Positions 46,160 through 56,344 of a DNA stretch of 64,000 nucleotides are shown here, piece by piece (positions within the stretch are counted from its first letter, which is position 1; each line of letters starts with the position of its first letter). The notes under the pieces are model-generated. The model searched no databases, was not told the origin of the DNA, and saw nothing but the letters and a program-made list of their open reading frames with translations. The DNA is from Acanthosepion lycidas (taxonomy: Eukaryota > Mollusca > Cephalopoda > Sepiida > Sepiidae), in contig OZ010574.1 of NCBI GenBank assembly GCA_963932145.1, forward strand, positions 57,495,732 to 57,559,731, written 5' to 3'. Both the position numbers and the translations under genes were made by a program.

Positions 46160-46595
46160 GAACTTTTCTCCATCATAACAAGACCTTTTTATTCTCTCGG
46201 TGTACAATTAGCCGTTGAAACAGACTGGAGAGGAATTTTATTTTATATTATACTAGATTACGAGTAATTAAGTTTATATGGGTGCTTGCATTTGCGTATA
46301 AGGTTTTCTGTACACGTCTGAACGCTTGCACGCTTGCATGAATTTTCAAAACAGGTGAATTATCATAATTTTCAAAACAGGTTAATTATCATAATTTTCA
46401 AAGCAGGTGAATTATCGTATTTCTCTCGCTTATCTACATGTGTTGCTATTTGTTGTACAATTAAACTTTCAGAAAGTTTTTTTCTCTTTCTGTGACCAAT
46501 TAGTAATCTTTCAAAATAATTTTCTAACAACTTTCAAATAACTTTCTCAGCACAAACATCTAGCGAGGAGTGAAAGAAAAACAGGAAACATCTCA
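46160..46595. other. no gene recognised
   Basis: AT-rich; a short unit (caggtgaattatcataatttt) is repeated three times at 46352-46415. Confidence 0.5.
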
Positions 46596-46599
46596 ATTA

Positions 46600-47860
46600 T
46601 TTTTTAAGCATTTCACCCCTAGCAAGGCGGGAAGCCACTAGCACGCAAGGGGTTATAGAGGATTTGGAGCGAGAGTAGATAGGAATGATAGAGGAAAGGA
46701 TGAGGAGAAGGATAGTGGATAGATCAAGGCAAATGGAGATGTCGATTGACATTACATTTGAATAGTTTGAGATTATAGCTATCAGGGATACAGGAGTAGG
46801 GAAGGGAGTTCCACAGGCGAGAGGTGCGAGACATGAAGCTATTGAAGTAGAAGACGCGGCTACATTTAAAAGTTTCAACAGTGAAAGGGTGAGAGCGTGA
46901 TGCCAGCCTCGTAGGACGCATGAATTCGCGAAGTCTGGGAACCAGCAAAAGCAGCTCATCGGAGCAATTACCATGAAAGTATTTGTAAAAAAGAAAGAGA
47001 GAGGCGACGGCGCGTCTCTGAGAGAGCGACTGCAGACGAGATGTCAGATCGGGGCCAATTATATTGCATATCCGTCTCTGGATCTTATCAAGAACCCCGA
47101 GGCAAACAGTAGGGGCTCCAGACCATATATGGCAGCAATACTCCATGCAAGGACGAATGGTTGATTTGTAAATTTGAAGGATCGATTCCGGGGAGAAAAA
47201 TGGCGCAATTCAGGGAGCCAACATTCCTTGCGTTGGACGAAGCAATTGACTCAATGTATTTGTTCAATCTCAGGTCAGTAGACAAGTTGAGACCAAGCAG
47301 CCGCAGAGAGGTGCTCTCGGGAAGTTGAGCGTCAGACATTCTAATGTAGGGAAGGGAAGAATCTCTGTGGTGATAAATAGAGAGCAATTTTGCTTTTGAG
47401 ACGTTAAAATTAACCAGCCAATTCCTGCCCCAGTTCACAACTGATTTGTTGTGGTAGGATCCACCTAATTTGCATAGTGGAGTACCGACCATATAGATAT
47501 GGTTGGTACCGGGAAGAGAGGGAAGGAATCAAGAGATTCAACCAGAGACTCTGCCCGACTGCGACTCAGTCAACACATTCTCCAGGAACGGTCTTCCCAG
47601 GAATATACAAAAGACTATATGTAAATATTGTGTACACTTTCTTGTTTCAATACATTTTGTTCTAAGTACATTTTGTGTAGCATTATTATTCCATGCATTA
47701 GTCAAGTTTCAACATGATTGGAGGTCCTTTTCGCGACAATCGGCCAGGTTAGTTTTGTCAGCGACACTAGATTTGTTTTTGAGGCAGGAGTAAATTGTAG
47801 TGTCGTCCGCGTAGATGCCTACTTGGGAGTCAATGGCGTCCGGAAGATCGTTGATGAAAA
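46600..47860 (-). mobile_element. CR1/Jockey-type LINE, 5'-truncated copy
   Basis: Minus-strand copy of the family at 4075-7450. Frame 47088-47492 contains VNWGRNWLVNFNVSKAKLLS and later LRLLGLNLSTDLR; frame 46724-47146 contains MEYCCHIWSGAPT and LWNSLPYSCIPDSYNLKLFK up to the terminal NVNRHLHLP. The sequence on the far side of the LTR insertion (47720-47860) encodes the part just after the YADD motif. It ends at 47860 in an aataat-rich segment, the 5' truncation point. Confidence 0.85.
47447..47714. mobile_element. solo LTR with 5-bp target duplication
   Basis: A 268-bp insertion in the LINE. It starts TGTTGTGG and ends TTTCAACA (TG...CA with short inverted ends), flanked by TGATT on both sides (47442-47446 and 47715-47719). 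Removing it and one TGATT restores the LINE sequence as in the copy at 4900-4930. No internal retrotransposon sequence remains, so it arose by LTR-LTR recombination. The family is not identified. Confidence 0.9.
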
Positions 47861-47864
47861 TAAT

Positions 47865-48320
47865 AATAATCGTAATAATCATAACAATGTAGAAGGAGGA
47901 TTGTAATCAGAAAAATGATGAAGTTTGTCGTCTAAAACGATTTTATATAATGGTAAACAACAAATGTAAACACGTATAAAATTTATCAATGATATTTCAT
48001 TATTATCACACTGACAGCAATCATTATAAATATCTTTCGGTTACAATCCGATAGGAATGACTGCAAAAACATCCCCTTCTCCAAGTTTATAGATAAATCA
48101 TACAGATGCATGCTGGGATTTCTTCCTAGCTAATAAGATAGACCATTTCTCGGCTACATCCGCCATATTTTTGTTCTGTCTTATCTTGAAGTCAGAACAC
48201 TGCGATCATTTGTCTGTAACCACTTTTGTGTGTTAACACCATTCTTTGTGGATTGTTTTGCCTTAAAACCGTTGTTTTGTCTACCGTTGTCTTGTACACA
48301 CATACACAAAAACACACACA
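47865..48320. other. no gene recognised
   Basis: AT-rich spacer ending in a short CA-rich stretch. Confidence 0.5.
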
Positions 48321-48321
48321 A

Positions 48322-48325
<4 letters not shown>

Positions 48326-48393
<68 letters not shown>
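48326..48393. repeat. (TA)n microsatellite
   Basis: Perfect AT tract; further tracts at 48504-48549 and 48708-48770 enclose the next two features. Confidence 0.95.
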
Positions 48394-48398
<5 letters not shown>

Positions 48399-48399
48399 T

Positions 48400-48495
48400 T
48401 TAAAGTGAAGTCTGAAGATCCAGAGAAAAATAAAATTTTCTGGTGAAATAAATTATTAGAAATGGAGCCTTAAAGTGGTCTGTTTTTCTTTAAAT
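48400..48495 (+). repeat. dispersed repeat family W, plus copy with hammerhead-like core
   Basis: Core CTGAAGA at 48412-48418, T, stem CCAGA/TCTGG with a long A/T-rich loop, T, GAAA at 48445-48448. Stem I pairing is lost. Its partner at 41205-41315 has a different stem II sequence that also pairs. Confidence 0.5.
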
Positions 48496-48500
48496 TAAAT

Positions 48501-48556
<56 letters not shown>

Positions 48557-48563
48557 TCTCAAA

Positions 48564-48602
48564 TCTCCCGATGATGGCCATGTTGGCCGAAACTAGTCGA
48601 GG
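48564..48602 (+). ncRNA. hammerhead-ribozyme-like motif
   Basis: Stem I TCTC (48564-48567) pairs with GAGG (48599-48602) with one G-U pair. The core is CCGATGA, where U4 is C. Stem II is GGCCA/TGGCC with a TGT loop, five pairs. GAAA is at 48589-48592. CTAGTC follows, so stem III can be the self-complementary ACTAGT; the cleavage triplet is GTC ending at 48598. Lies between two (TA)n tracts. Confidence 0.45.
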
Positions 48603-48704
48603 AATCTAAATGAAATAATGATAATAAAAACGAAAGAATATTAATCTACAACCCAGTGTGTCTGAAGATTTTATTTTTTTAATATTTTTTACTGTTCAAA
48701 AAAA

Positions 48705-48778
<74 letters not shown>

Positions 48779-48794
48779 CCTTTGATTAGTATTA

Positions 48795-49565
48795 AATTTT
48801 GCCTTGTTCTTTTCTTTCTGTTGTTATCGTTTACTGGAAACTGTCATTTCTGTCTGTTAGGCATTTCTTCCAATTGCATTTAACCAAGGCCAATTAACTC
48901 TACATTTGATGCATCTTGATACAGATAATGTTAATAATGATAAATATTATAATTATAATTATTACTGTTGCTTTGCCTTTCATATATTGTTCGATCACTT
49001 TATATTATTTTTGCCCTGTTCTTTTCTTTCTCATGTTATTGTTTATTGTAAACTTTGTCATTTGTGTTTGTTGGTCATTTCTTTCAATTACATTTAACCA
49101 AGGCCAATTACTCTACAATCTTGATTATTTCTTAATAATCTTCCGAGCACCTTCAGTAAGCATTATGGTGTATACCAGTATTTTTTTTTCTAATAGCAAT
49201 CTGTGTATCTATTGTCTTTTATATAACATTATATACATCAATTACAATGTGTGCGTTCTTATTTGCAGGCAATGGTGTAAAGATACTCTAGCACATTATA
49301 CTCGTTTATTATCCTCCTCTAAAGCCAGTAAATGTGGGGTTTCTTCCATGACTGGATTCTTGTTTGGTAAAAAACCTCTGGTAAGTATATTGCTTGCTCA
49401 CTTTATATTATTTTGCCCTGCTTTTTCTTATGTTATTGCTTATTGAAAACTTTGTCAATCCAGTTTGTTGGTCGTTTCTTCCAATTACATATAACCAAGG
49501 CTAATTACTCTACATTTTAACACTTGATAAAGATAATGTTAATAATAATGAATATAAGGTTTATA
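48795..49565 (+). repeat. three related direct repeats
   Basis: A block of about 120-165 bp (ccttgttcttttctttct..., tttaaccaaggccaatta, then gataatgttaataatgataa) is at 48795-48960, 48985-49115 and 49399-49560. The candidate exon at 49269-49380 lies between the second and third copies, which would therefore be intronic. Confidence 0.75.
49269..49380 (+). CDS. candidate internal exon of an unidentified gene
   Basis: 112 nt between a good acceptor (pyrimidine-rich sequence ending ttcttatttgcag) and a consensus donor (CTG/gtaagtatat). After one leading base it reads 37 codons without a stop, beginning QWCKDTLAHY and ending TGFLFGKKPL; the third codon position keeps the frame complete at the donor (phase 0). 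The composition is less AT-biased than the flanks. No domain is recognised. The following candidate exon starts in the same phase. Repeats lie on both sides but not in the exon. Confidence 0.5.
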
Positions 49566-49934
49566 ATTATAATAAGAGCTGTAATAATGTTCAGTGCTAC
49601 TGCAGCATGATGGTATTTTTTTTTCATTATTATACGAATTAAATTTGGAATGTTTCATATTACGATAGTTTGAATATTATGATAGATTCCGTATTATTGT
49701 AACGATCGAAATAAACATGATAATAATAATGAATATACCATTATAATGTGCCTAGCAGAGTCTGACGAGCCATCTTTAAATATTTCTGCTGCACCTGCTC
49801 TTAACTCTCCGCATTACTCCCACCGTGCCGCTGTCACCCATTTCCAGTTAGACTCAGCACAACACCTCCTTTACCCATAAAAATTCTCTCTGCGTGTCTT
49901 TGTCTGTCTCTCTTTCTCTCATTACCTCTCTCTC
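49566..49934. other. intronic spacer if the exons are real
   Basis: AT-rich sequence, then CT-rich approach to the acceptor. At 49787-49803 there is tatttctgctgcacctg, close to the right end of the MITE at 44637-45448. Confidence 0.5.
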
Positions 49935-50095
49935 TCCCCTCGTCTCTCTCTCTCACTCTCTCTCTCTCTCTCTCTCTCCTATCTAGTTCCCTGCAGAAGG
50001 CACTTGACTCTCCCCTCGTCTCTCTCTCTCTCACTCTCTCTCTCTCTCTCTCTCTCTTTCTCCTATCTAGTTCCCTGCAGAAGGCACTTGACTCG
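49935..50095 (+). repeat. tandem duplication across a splice acceptor
   Basis: A unit of about 76 bp (ccctcgtctctctctctcac, (CT)n, cctatctagttccctgcag, then aaggcacttgactc) occurs twice, at about 49937-50012 and 50013-50094. Each copy holds a polypyrimidine tract, an AG acceptor and the first 14 bases of the next exon. Confidence 0.85.
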
Positions 50096-50320
50096 TGTGA
50101 GGCAAGGGCAGAGGTTGAGAGTGAAAAGGTTGGAACACAGCAGAGCAGTAGAAGGCACCAAGGATATCTACCAGTGGCTAACGACACGGCCAAGCCGCCT
50201 TTTGTTGGTGCGGCCGCTTTTCCAGCTGTCGAGCACATCCTTCACGTTAACGTTCCCACCTGCATCCGACATCCAAGGCTGAACGGCCAGCATCATCAAT
50301 TATTAAAGCTGGACTTGTAA
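50081..50320 (+). CDS. candidate terminal exon of an unidentified gene
   Basis: Follows a very strong polypyrimidine tract and the acceptor ttccctgcag. Read in phase 0, which matches the donor at 49380, it gives 79 codons and a TAA at 50318-50320. The exon is about half G+C in a window that is strongly AT-rich, and it contains a gcggccgc site. The translation begins KALDSCEARAEVESEKVG, with a helical charged start, then a segment KPPFVGAAAFPAV, and ends in a basic His/Leu-rich tail. No family is recognised. It may be a lineage-specific or alternative C-terminus. Confidence 0.5.
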   Translation, partial: KALDSCEARAEVESEKVGTQQSSRRHQGYLPVANDTAKPPFVGAAAFPAVEHILHVNVPTCIRHPRLNGQHHQLLKLDL

Positions 50321-50763
50321 AATAGGCAGTGTCGATTCCGTGTGAGCAATGCAGCAGTGTGCTTGCGACTTCCTATCTTTCCTTCTCACCCATATAATCT
50401 CGGCGTATAAACACTCACCATGTTGGTCAGCATAACCAGGAATCCAGTTTTTCCTAACTTTACACTCTACGTAATCAGTTTTTACTTACGGTACCACAAT
50501 AATATAAATAATAACTTTTGTCACCGTAAAACAGTTTCAAAATATTTTGAATTCAAGTTTGGGTCAAAAATGTATACATTACACCATAAATCAGAAAGAT
50601 GACTGAGCCACATAAAGCAGTTGATTGTACCACGTTAAATACAAGTTTTAATTATGATCTGTCTATTGAAAATATTATATAGAGAAGTAAGTCTTGATAA
50701 ATGTGTTGAAGATTTTTTCAATTTTCTTTAAGCAGGATCAAATCCAAATATCAAATAAACGTA
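50321..50763. other. possible 3' UTR or spacer
   Basis: AT-rich. An aataaa motif lies at about 50753, which could serve as a poly(A) signal for the preceding exon, but it is distant. Confidence 0.3.
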
Positions 50764-50769
50764 ATTGAG

Positions 50770-50823
50770 AAGTTGACACTAGTTTAAAATAAACTTTAGT
50801 TTAAACTAGTGTCAACTTCTTTA
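50770..50823. repeat. perfect short palindrome
   Basis: agaagttgacactagtttaa and its exact complement around a spacer of about 10 bases. Ten bases to the right a MITE begins. Confidence 0.85.
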
Positions 50824-50835
50824 ATTACTAAAGTA

Positions 50836-51340
50836 CCGTATTTTTCGGCTTGCAAGACGCTGCGCCTTGGAAGATGCACCCTAATATTGGAAATAAATTT
50901 TTAAGAAAAAAAGTCATTCTCCTACACATTCACCATGCGTCCCTCACATACTGGCGCCACGTATTGTTTATATTAATCACTCGTCCGATTTTGTTTGCAT
51001 GACAATGACATTCTAGACAAGAGCAGAAAGGCTCCCGCCGCTGCAAGTAAACAGAGCATGTCTGAGTTTGTGGCTCGGCTCCAGGAAGGTTTATAGTCTT
51101 GGAAATACTTGTAACAGCTAAGCACCGAGGTTATATCATATAAAAGGTTAAATTAGATAGCTAGCAAAAATTATGGTGTAATGACTCAACATACAAATCC
51201 ACGTCCCTACAAATCAAGCCAATTAGATGACCGCCTAAGCTTACTTCAACCTGCATGTTACATTCGTCTTGGAAGACGCACACATATTTTTCAGGTGATT
51301 TTTTAGGAAAAAATGGCCTCTTGTAAGGCGGAAAATACGG
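50836..51340. mobile_element. MITE with CCGTATTTT termini
   Basis: 505 bp. Begins CCGTATTTTTCGGCTTGCAA and ends ttgtaaggcggaaaatacgg, with TA on both sides. Subterminal segments (ggaagatgcac and ggaagacgcac) are repeated inverted. No transposase frame. TA target and ends suggest the Tc1/mariner/pogo group, but this is not certain. Confidence 0.75.
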
Positions 51341-51344
51341 TAAT

Positions 51345-51770
51345 TCGTATGTTAGGCAACAGAATCATATGAATTCTATTTAATTCTTACTTAGCTAAAT
51401 CATTCTCTTAGACCCGATAACAATTTGGTTTGACACTTCACTGTGCGCGATATCTGTGTGAGTATATGTGTGCGTGCCCGCAAGAATATATATATATTTA
51501 TACGCTTGTACCTATATGTGGTGTGTGTCTCGCCTGGCATCACAGATGCCGAGAGGGAATCATAAAGAGAGAGGGATAGAGAGAGTAAAACGGAAAGAGA
51601 GAGAGTGAACCGTAGAGAGACAAAAAGAAAGCGCGGCATAGAGAGAGATTGTTCGGGGTCTCATCTTAGATAAAGTCAGTTCTTTGCAGATAGAGGTTAA
51701 ATCCTGCTTCGAGACCTAACGATCTGTTGCGAACAAATTCGTCCCTGTGTGTTGAGAGACATTGAAAAGA
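51345..51770. other. no gene; GA-rich patch
   Basis: AG-rich sequence at 51545-51660. Nothing else supported. Confidence 0.5.
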
Positions 51771-51772
51771 AA

Positions 51773-52290
51773 ATGGTTAATACCAAAAGCCCGTGGGAAG
51801 AATTGGGAATTTAATTCACACCTAAACGACTTGAATTGTATGTCGAACAGTTTGAACAATGGAAAAGTGAGCCAGACTTAGAGGGCAATGTTGATTGAGA
51901 CACAGCTGCAAATTCAAGCTGTAAAGCGAAAACTTCATTTTCGTAAACAACGAATTTGGAGTTGATTCTCCTGATCGAAAGTGATTCGAGACGCGGGGGT
52001 GGTAGATAAGCCATCCACGCTCACTGAGGAGGTTTAGTGAAAGGTAATGATATGAGAGAGTGGGAGAAGGGAATTTCTCAATATTATGTCCATAAATACG
52101 AATGGGCGAAGCGAATTCGGCAGAAGAAAAACCAGTCGGAGCAGAAAAGACAGAGACGGACAGAAGAGATAAGAGAAGCCGCTGACTTCAGCCTTGTGCC
52201 AAACTTTACCAACAACAGCAAACCAGATTTTTGCCAGGTCGACGATAGTATCACTTCCGATTTAGATGTGGGCTGGGCTGATAATTAATT
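51773..52290 (+). CDS. unidentified coding-like segment, possibly retroelement-derived
   Basis: A start at 51773 gives a short frame with a Trp/Glu-rich start (MVNTKSPWEELGI) that hits a stop and continues as FTPKRLELYVEQFEQWKSEP. Further on, frame 52037-52288 (83 codons from ATG) is strongly charged: a basic first half with a helical KNQSEQKRQRRTEEIREAA segment and an acidic end. The two parts are in different frames. Composition suggests former coding sequence, perhaps the first gene of a retroelement, but no conserved motif is visible. Confidence 0.25.
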
Positions 52291-52650
52291 GCATTCGAAC
52301 TCTGATATAAACCAATTATTGTACGGGAGACTGATTTAAAAGGAGTATTTTCGTTCAATTTATTTCAGTGTTATTTTTTCTCTGGACGTCTTCGCCCTGC
52401 TTGGACCAGCCCAGCACTAGGATACCTATGACGATTCGCTATTGGCATCCTTAAGATCAAACTTAAATCACAACATGGGATAGGGCAGGCCTGTGATCGA
52501 AGAGATCTTCATCGATCAGCCTCGGTGTTGAAAGTCTAGGACAACTGACTAACGTGTTGCACTATTATACCTGGACTACGAGTAACCTTTTCAAATTAAA
52601 ATCTGTCTTTTTTTTTTAATCTTATCTTCGAGGATTTCTTTTCATTTGTG
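52291..52650. other. no gene recognised
   Basis: Mixed composition spacer between the coding-like segment and the tandem repeats. Confidence 0.4.
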
Positions 52651-52659
52651 ATGAATGGG

Positions 52660-53460
52660 TAAAATTTCGAGCAGTGTCCCGAGTGTTAGCGCTCAGTTTC
52701 CTCCCGTTAAGCTTGACCTTGTATCTCATCCCGTCTCAGTGGCAATACATAGGCAAATACCTTCGCTGTCTGGTTTGCGACTGATAAAACCTCTGTTTTC
52801 GGGCAGAGGGAGATTCTATCGGGGTTCTTTCTACGAACAGAAACTCGACTGAGAAAAACGGACAAAATGTACCTAAACCCGCTTTTGCGGTGGAGGGGTA
52901 AATTTTAACAATTAGCCCGAGTGGGCACGCTCGGATGTCTCACAATAATCCCGACCTTGTTCCACATCTTATCACAATGATGGGACTAGATAAATACCTA
53001 GACGTTTAGAGTCAGACAGTTTGCTGTCTGCTTTGCGACTGACAATACCTTCATCTTCGAGAAATATGTGACTCAGTCAGGACTTTTTTTTTCGGATAGA
53101 GACCTTGTTTCACATCTCATCTACAGTGCGGGGACTATGTAAATACTTAGTCGTTTAGAGTCAGACAGTTCGCTGTCTGCTTTGCGACTGACAATACCTT
53201 CATCTTCGGGAAATATGTGACTCAGTCAGGACTTTTTTTTTCGGATAGAGACCTTGTTTCACATCTCATCTACAGTGCGGGGATTATGTAAATACTTAGT
53301 CGTTTAGAGTCAGACAATTCACTGTCTGCTTTGCGACTGACAATACCTTCATCTTCGGGAAATATGTGACTCAGTCAGGACTTTTTTTTTCGGATAGAGA
53401 CCTTGTTTCACATCTCATCTACAGTGCGGGGACTATGTAAATACTTAGTCGTTTGTTGTC
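52660..53460 (+). repeat. 149-bp tandem repeat with diverged flanking units
   Basis: The segment gaccttgt recurs at 52960, 53101, 53250 and 53399 (spacings 141, 149, 149). Units contain gtcagacagttcgctgtctg, a short palindrome, and tcatcttcgggaaatatgtg. A more diverged unit with the same order precedes at 52725. The last three are almost identical, so amplification is recent. Confidence 0.85.
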
Positions 53461-53464
53461 AGGC

Positions 53465-54075
53465 GGTTAATTTTTTTTAAATCTTATCTTCGCGAATATG
53501 TTAGAGACTGAAGTGAGTAAATATGTAAATACCATAATGGGGGGGGATCAATTTACAATGAATTTCTATTGCAACCATTGCGCCACTTTTAAACCGTATG
53601 AATGTAGTCTGAAGTTATAATTTGTCTTTTCACATTGTGCATACAATAAAGCTTTTATGAATACAAGGAAAAGAGAGAACAGCAATAAATAAATCAACAA
53701 AGAGCAGCAGCGCTGGAACGGCAGAAAAAAACAGCGTGAGCATTTGCGGGCAAAAGAGCGAGAGGCAACTCGTATTTCTCTAATGATTACACATGACCTA
53801 TGCCTAAACTGAGAAAAATTAAGACTGACAATTCTCTTATTGCCTTTCATGTGGGATGAATGTATATAATTCATATTTATACCATTCCATTTTATGGTAA
53901 ATCGTCTCAGATTATTAACGAAGCTGTGCATGAAACTACATTTCAGTATTTTTAACAAAGATTATGTCACTTTTCTTATGACTATCTGGGAATGATCAAG
54001 AATTGAATAGTACAGAGTGTAGCTTTAAAAAAATTAGTTGTAAATTTGTGTAATTTATATGGATTCTGCTTATAC
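53465..54075. other. no gene recognised
   Basis: AT-rich. A 130-codon minus-strand frame (53566-53958) is compositionally ordinary and has no domain. Confidence 0.45.
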
Positions 54076-54077
54076 AC

Positions 54078-54128
<51 letters not shown>
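54078..54128. repeat. (TA)n microsatellite
   Basis: Perfect AT tract at the 3' end of the LINE fragment that follows on the minus strand. Confidence 0.95.
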
Positions 54129-54129
<1 letters not shown>

Positions 54130-54132
<3 letters not shown>

Positions 54133-54570
54133 ACTCTACCATCGTTTACGACATAAGAATGTCCTTCAGTTTTTCTGCTTATGTTTTGTATGAGACAGCA
54201 ACAATCCTGCATGGGATTTGCAAACAAATCCACACGAGGGACATGCTGAAGGGTTGCCGTCATATGGGCTGATGTATTAGCCCGAGTTTTAGTGTTGGTT
54301 CTTAATTCTCTCGGATCGTTTAGACTATTCATTTCAAAGTTAGCTATACCTCGGTAGCAGGTATTTCTCCAGTTTCCTCGGTTTTCAACAGCAACTTCGA
54401 ACTCTTCTATAGGGATTTAAGCGTGTCCTTGAAGCGTAACCAAGGACGGCCTACATTACATTTACCATGAAAAAGTTTGCTACACATGAGGATTTTCGGT
54501 ATCCGCTCATCACTCATTCTAATAACATGACTAGCCCATCTGATTTGTGATTGCATCTTCCATGTAAACA
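54130..54570 (-). pseudogene. RTE-type LINE C-terminal fragment
   Basis: The minus-strand translation starts QSQIRWASHVIRMSDERIPK, then GKCNVGRPWLRFKDTLKS, the conserved RW-GHV-RM and GRP-R-KD blocks near the C-terminus of RTE-type reverse transcriptases. The end carries a Cys/His-rich segment with CPSCGFVCKSHAGLL, resembling the terminal zinc-finger-like motif of that group. Frameshifts lie between these parts. Confidence 0.7.
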
Positions 54571-54631
54571 AAAACCGACTATCATTAATATTTTGTCCGT
54601 GTATTGCTTAATATATTGTAATGTAATTGTC

Positions 54632-54669
54632 ATCTTTGATAATGGCTTATGTAAGCCGAAAGCTTAGAT
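54632..54669 (+). ncRNA. hammerhead-like motif with paired core change
   Basis: Stem I ATCT (54632-54635) pairs with AGAT (54666-54669). The core is TTGATAA, with U3 and A8. Stem II is GGCTT/AAGCC, at least five pairs. GAAA then GCTT: AGCT is a self-complementary stem III, and the cleavage base would be T at 54665. Same two core changes as at 37645-37685 in an otherwise different sequence. Confidence 0.4.
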
Positions 54670-54819
54670 AGGATTAAAAAAATATGTATCAATATTGTGA
54701 TTTTCTTTCTAATTTTAATAATAATGCTATTAAGCTTATCAGACGATATGAAAAGAATATACACAAAATAAATAGACAACACTTGTCTATATTATTTAAT
54801 GAAACATGTATCAATACAT

Positions 54820-55005
54820 GTGTGTGTGTGTGTGTGCGCGCGCGCGCGTGCGTGTGTGATGGTCATTTCGTCATCGGCAGATTCTCCCTGGGACTTGTCA
54901 ATGAAGATACATTTGTTAAAGAAAATATATAATATATATAATATATATTTGCATTGCCAAATCCCAGGGAGAATCTGCCGGGGACGAAATGCCCATCTGA
55001 ATGGG
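54820..55005. repeat. inverted repeat next to a (TG)n tract
   Basis: After (TG)n/(CG)n at 54820-54858, the arm catttcgtcatcggcagatt (54865) pairs with its complement ending near 54995 (aatctgccggggacgaaatg). Arms are about 45 bp with few mismatches, loop about 60 bp of AT-rich sequence. Confidence 0.8.
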
Positions 55006-55150
55006 GTAATTTGTTTTTTTGTTTTTTTCTTTTTTTTTTCATTTTTGTAATTCACTTATATGCTCTATAATAAATATATTTGAGCTCTCTTTTCTGGATC
55101 AGTTTTAATGTTTTATATTAATATGAGCTACTTGGATTACTTAACCACGG

Positions 55151-55154
<4 letters not shown>

Positions 55155-55229
<75 letters not shown>
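55155..55229. repeat. (TA)n microsatellite
   Basis: AT tract with one interruption. Confidence 0.95.
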
Positions 55230-55231
<2 letters not shown>

Positions 55232-55299
55232 CGAGCACACCATGAACGACCAAAGTAAAATTATTAACATCAGACAAATATTAATAGAAAACATCAAAA

Positions 55300-55418
55300 T
55301 TCTCTACACCATCAATTGCAAGGAACGACCCATCTGAACTGTAATTGCATCAGAAAGGATTCAATACCACCGATGCCACATTTGGTGAAATGATCAGGGT
55401 TAGAGATTTTGTCCTGCA

Positions 55419-55420
<2 letters not shown>
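55300..55420 (-). pseudogene. RTE-type LINE fragment
   Basis: Minus-strand translation reads LQDKISNPDHFTKCGIGGIE, then FLMQLQFRW, the region just before the RW-GHV block present at 54570. It is a separate, shorter copy of that family with a (TA)n tract on each side. Confidence 0.5.

Positions 55421-55497
<77 letters not shown>
55419..55497. repeat. (TA)n microsatellite
   Basis: Long perfect AT tract. Confidence 0.95.
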
Positions 55498-55499
<2 letters not shown>

Positions 55500-55501
<2 letters not shown>

Positions 55502-56344
55502 TTAATACTTCAGTTAAGAAGTATATATATAATAAAGTGTGTGACTTTTTCTGTTTCTTTACTGTCCGTAACAATAGACTCGCCCCTCGGGTAATTACTA
55601 ACAACCTACTCTCACTATTGCGTAATGAGAAAATTCCTTGTAATCGTCAAACGAGACATGCTCGATGCAGCATAAAACGAACAAGCATTGCTTTACCATA
55701 ATTATATGTGAGTCATAAATATGTCATAATTGTGAGTCATATGTGATATGTCATATATGTGTCATAATTATATGTCAGTTATAGAGTGAGTCATAAATAA
55801 CTTCCGTTTTTGCTCTTCCACAAATAAAATACAGTTACATTTTAATCAGTTATATATTCGCTGGTATCGATATTTATTCGTACGATTGTACAAAATGTGT
55901 CACAAGGCCAAAAAGGGGATTGGTGAAAAGGGCGGTCTCCTTCTGTTTTAATTTCTAAACTTTGCTAGCCACAAACACTCAAACAGACATACCAACAATA
56001 GTCCTACCAACAAAACAACAGATTCTTTCCTACCTTTCTTATTACATCCACCATAATACCTCACTGTCTCTATGAAATACTAACTAGTCCCCATATGTAC
56101 ATTTCAAACTCGGGGGGGATAAAACAACAGTTTAAAAGCCCCAATGATTATTTACAATATGAATTAATACTATATACAAGAAAACAAAACAAAATAAGGT
56201 TAGTAATAAAAAACCCACAATCCCTAAATGTGGCAGAATCATCAGTTTGTAGCGATAGGGTACCATTATTGTTTATTCTCGACGGAATTACTAAATATGT
56301 AGCAGTTGTATTATCATCGTTGTAGTGATTGAGTTACCAATATA
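55500..56344. other. no gene recognised; probable internal remnant of an LTR element
   Basis: The part next to 56344 on the minus strand starts ttggtaactcaatc, similar to a primer-binding-site region. No retroelement protein could be read from the remainder. Confidence 0.35.

Noticed and set aside
49834..50238. 134-codon minus-strand frame
   Set aside because: Arg-Glu runs come from the (CT)n tract, and the frame is antisense to the better supported plus-strand exon.
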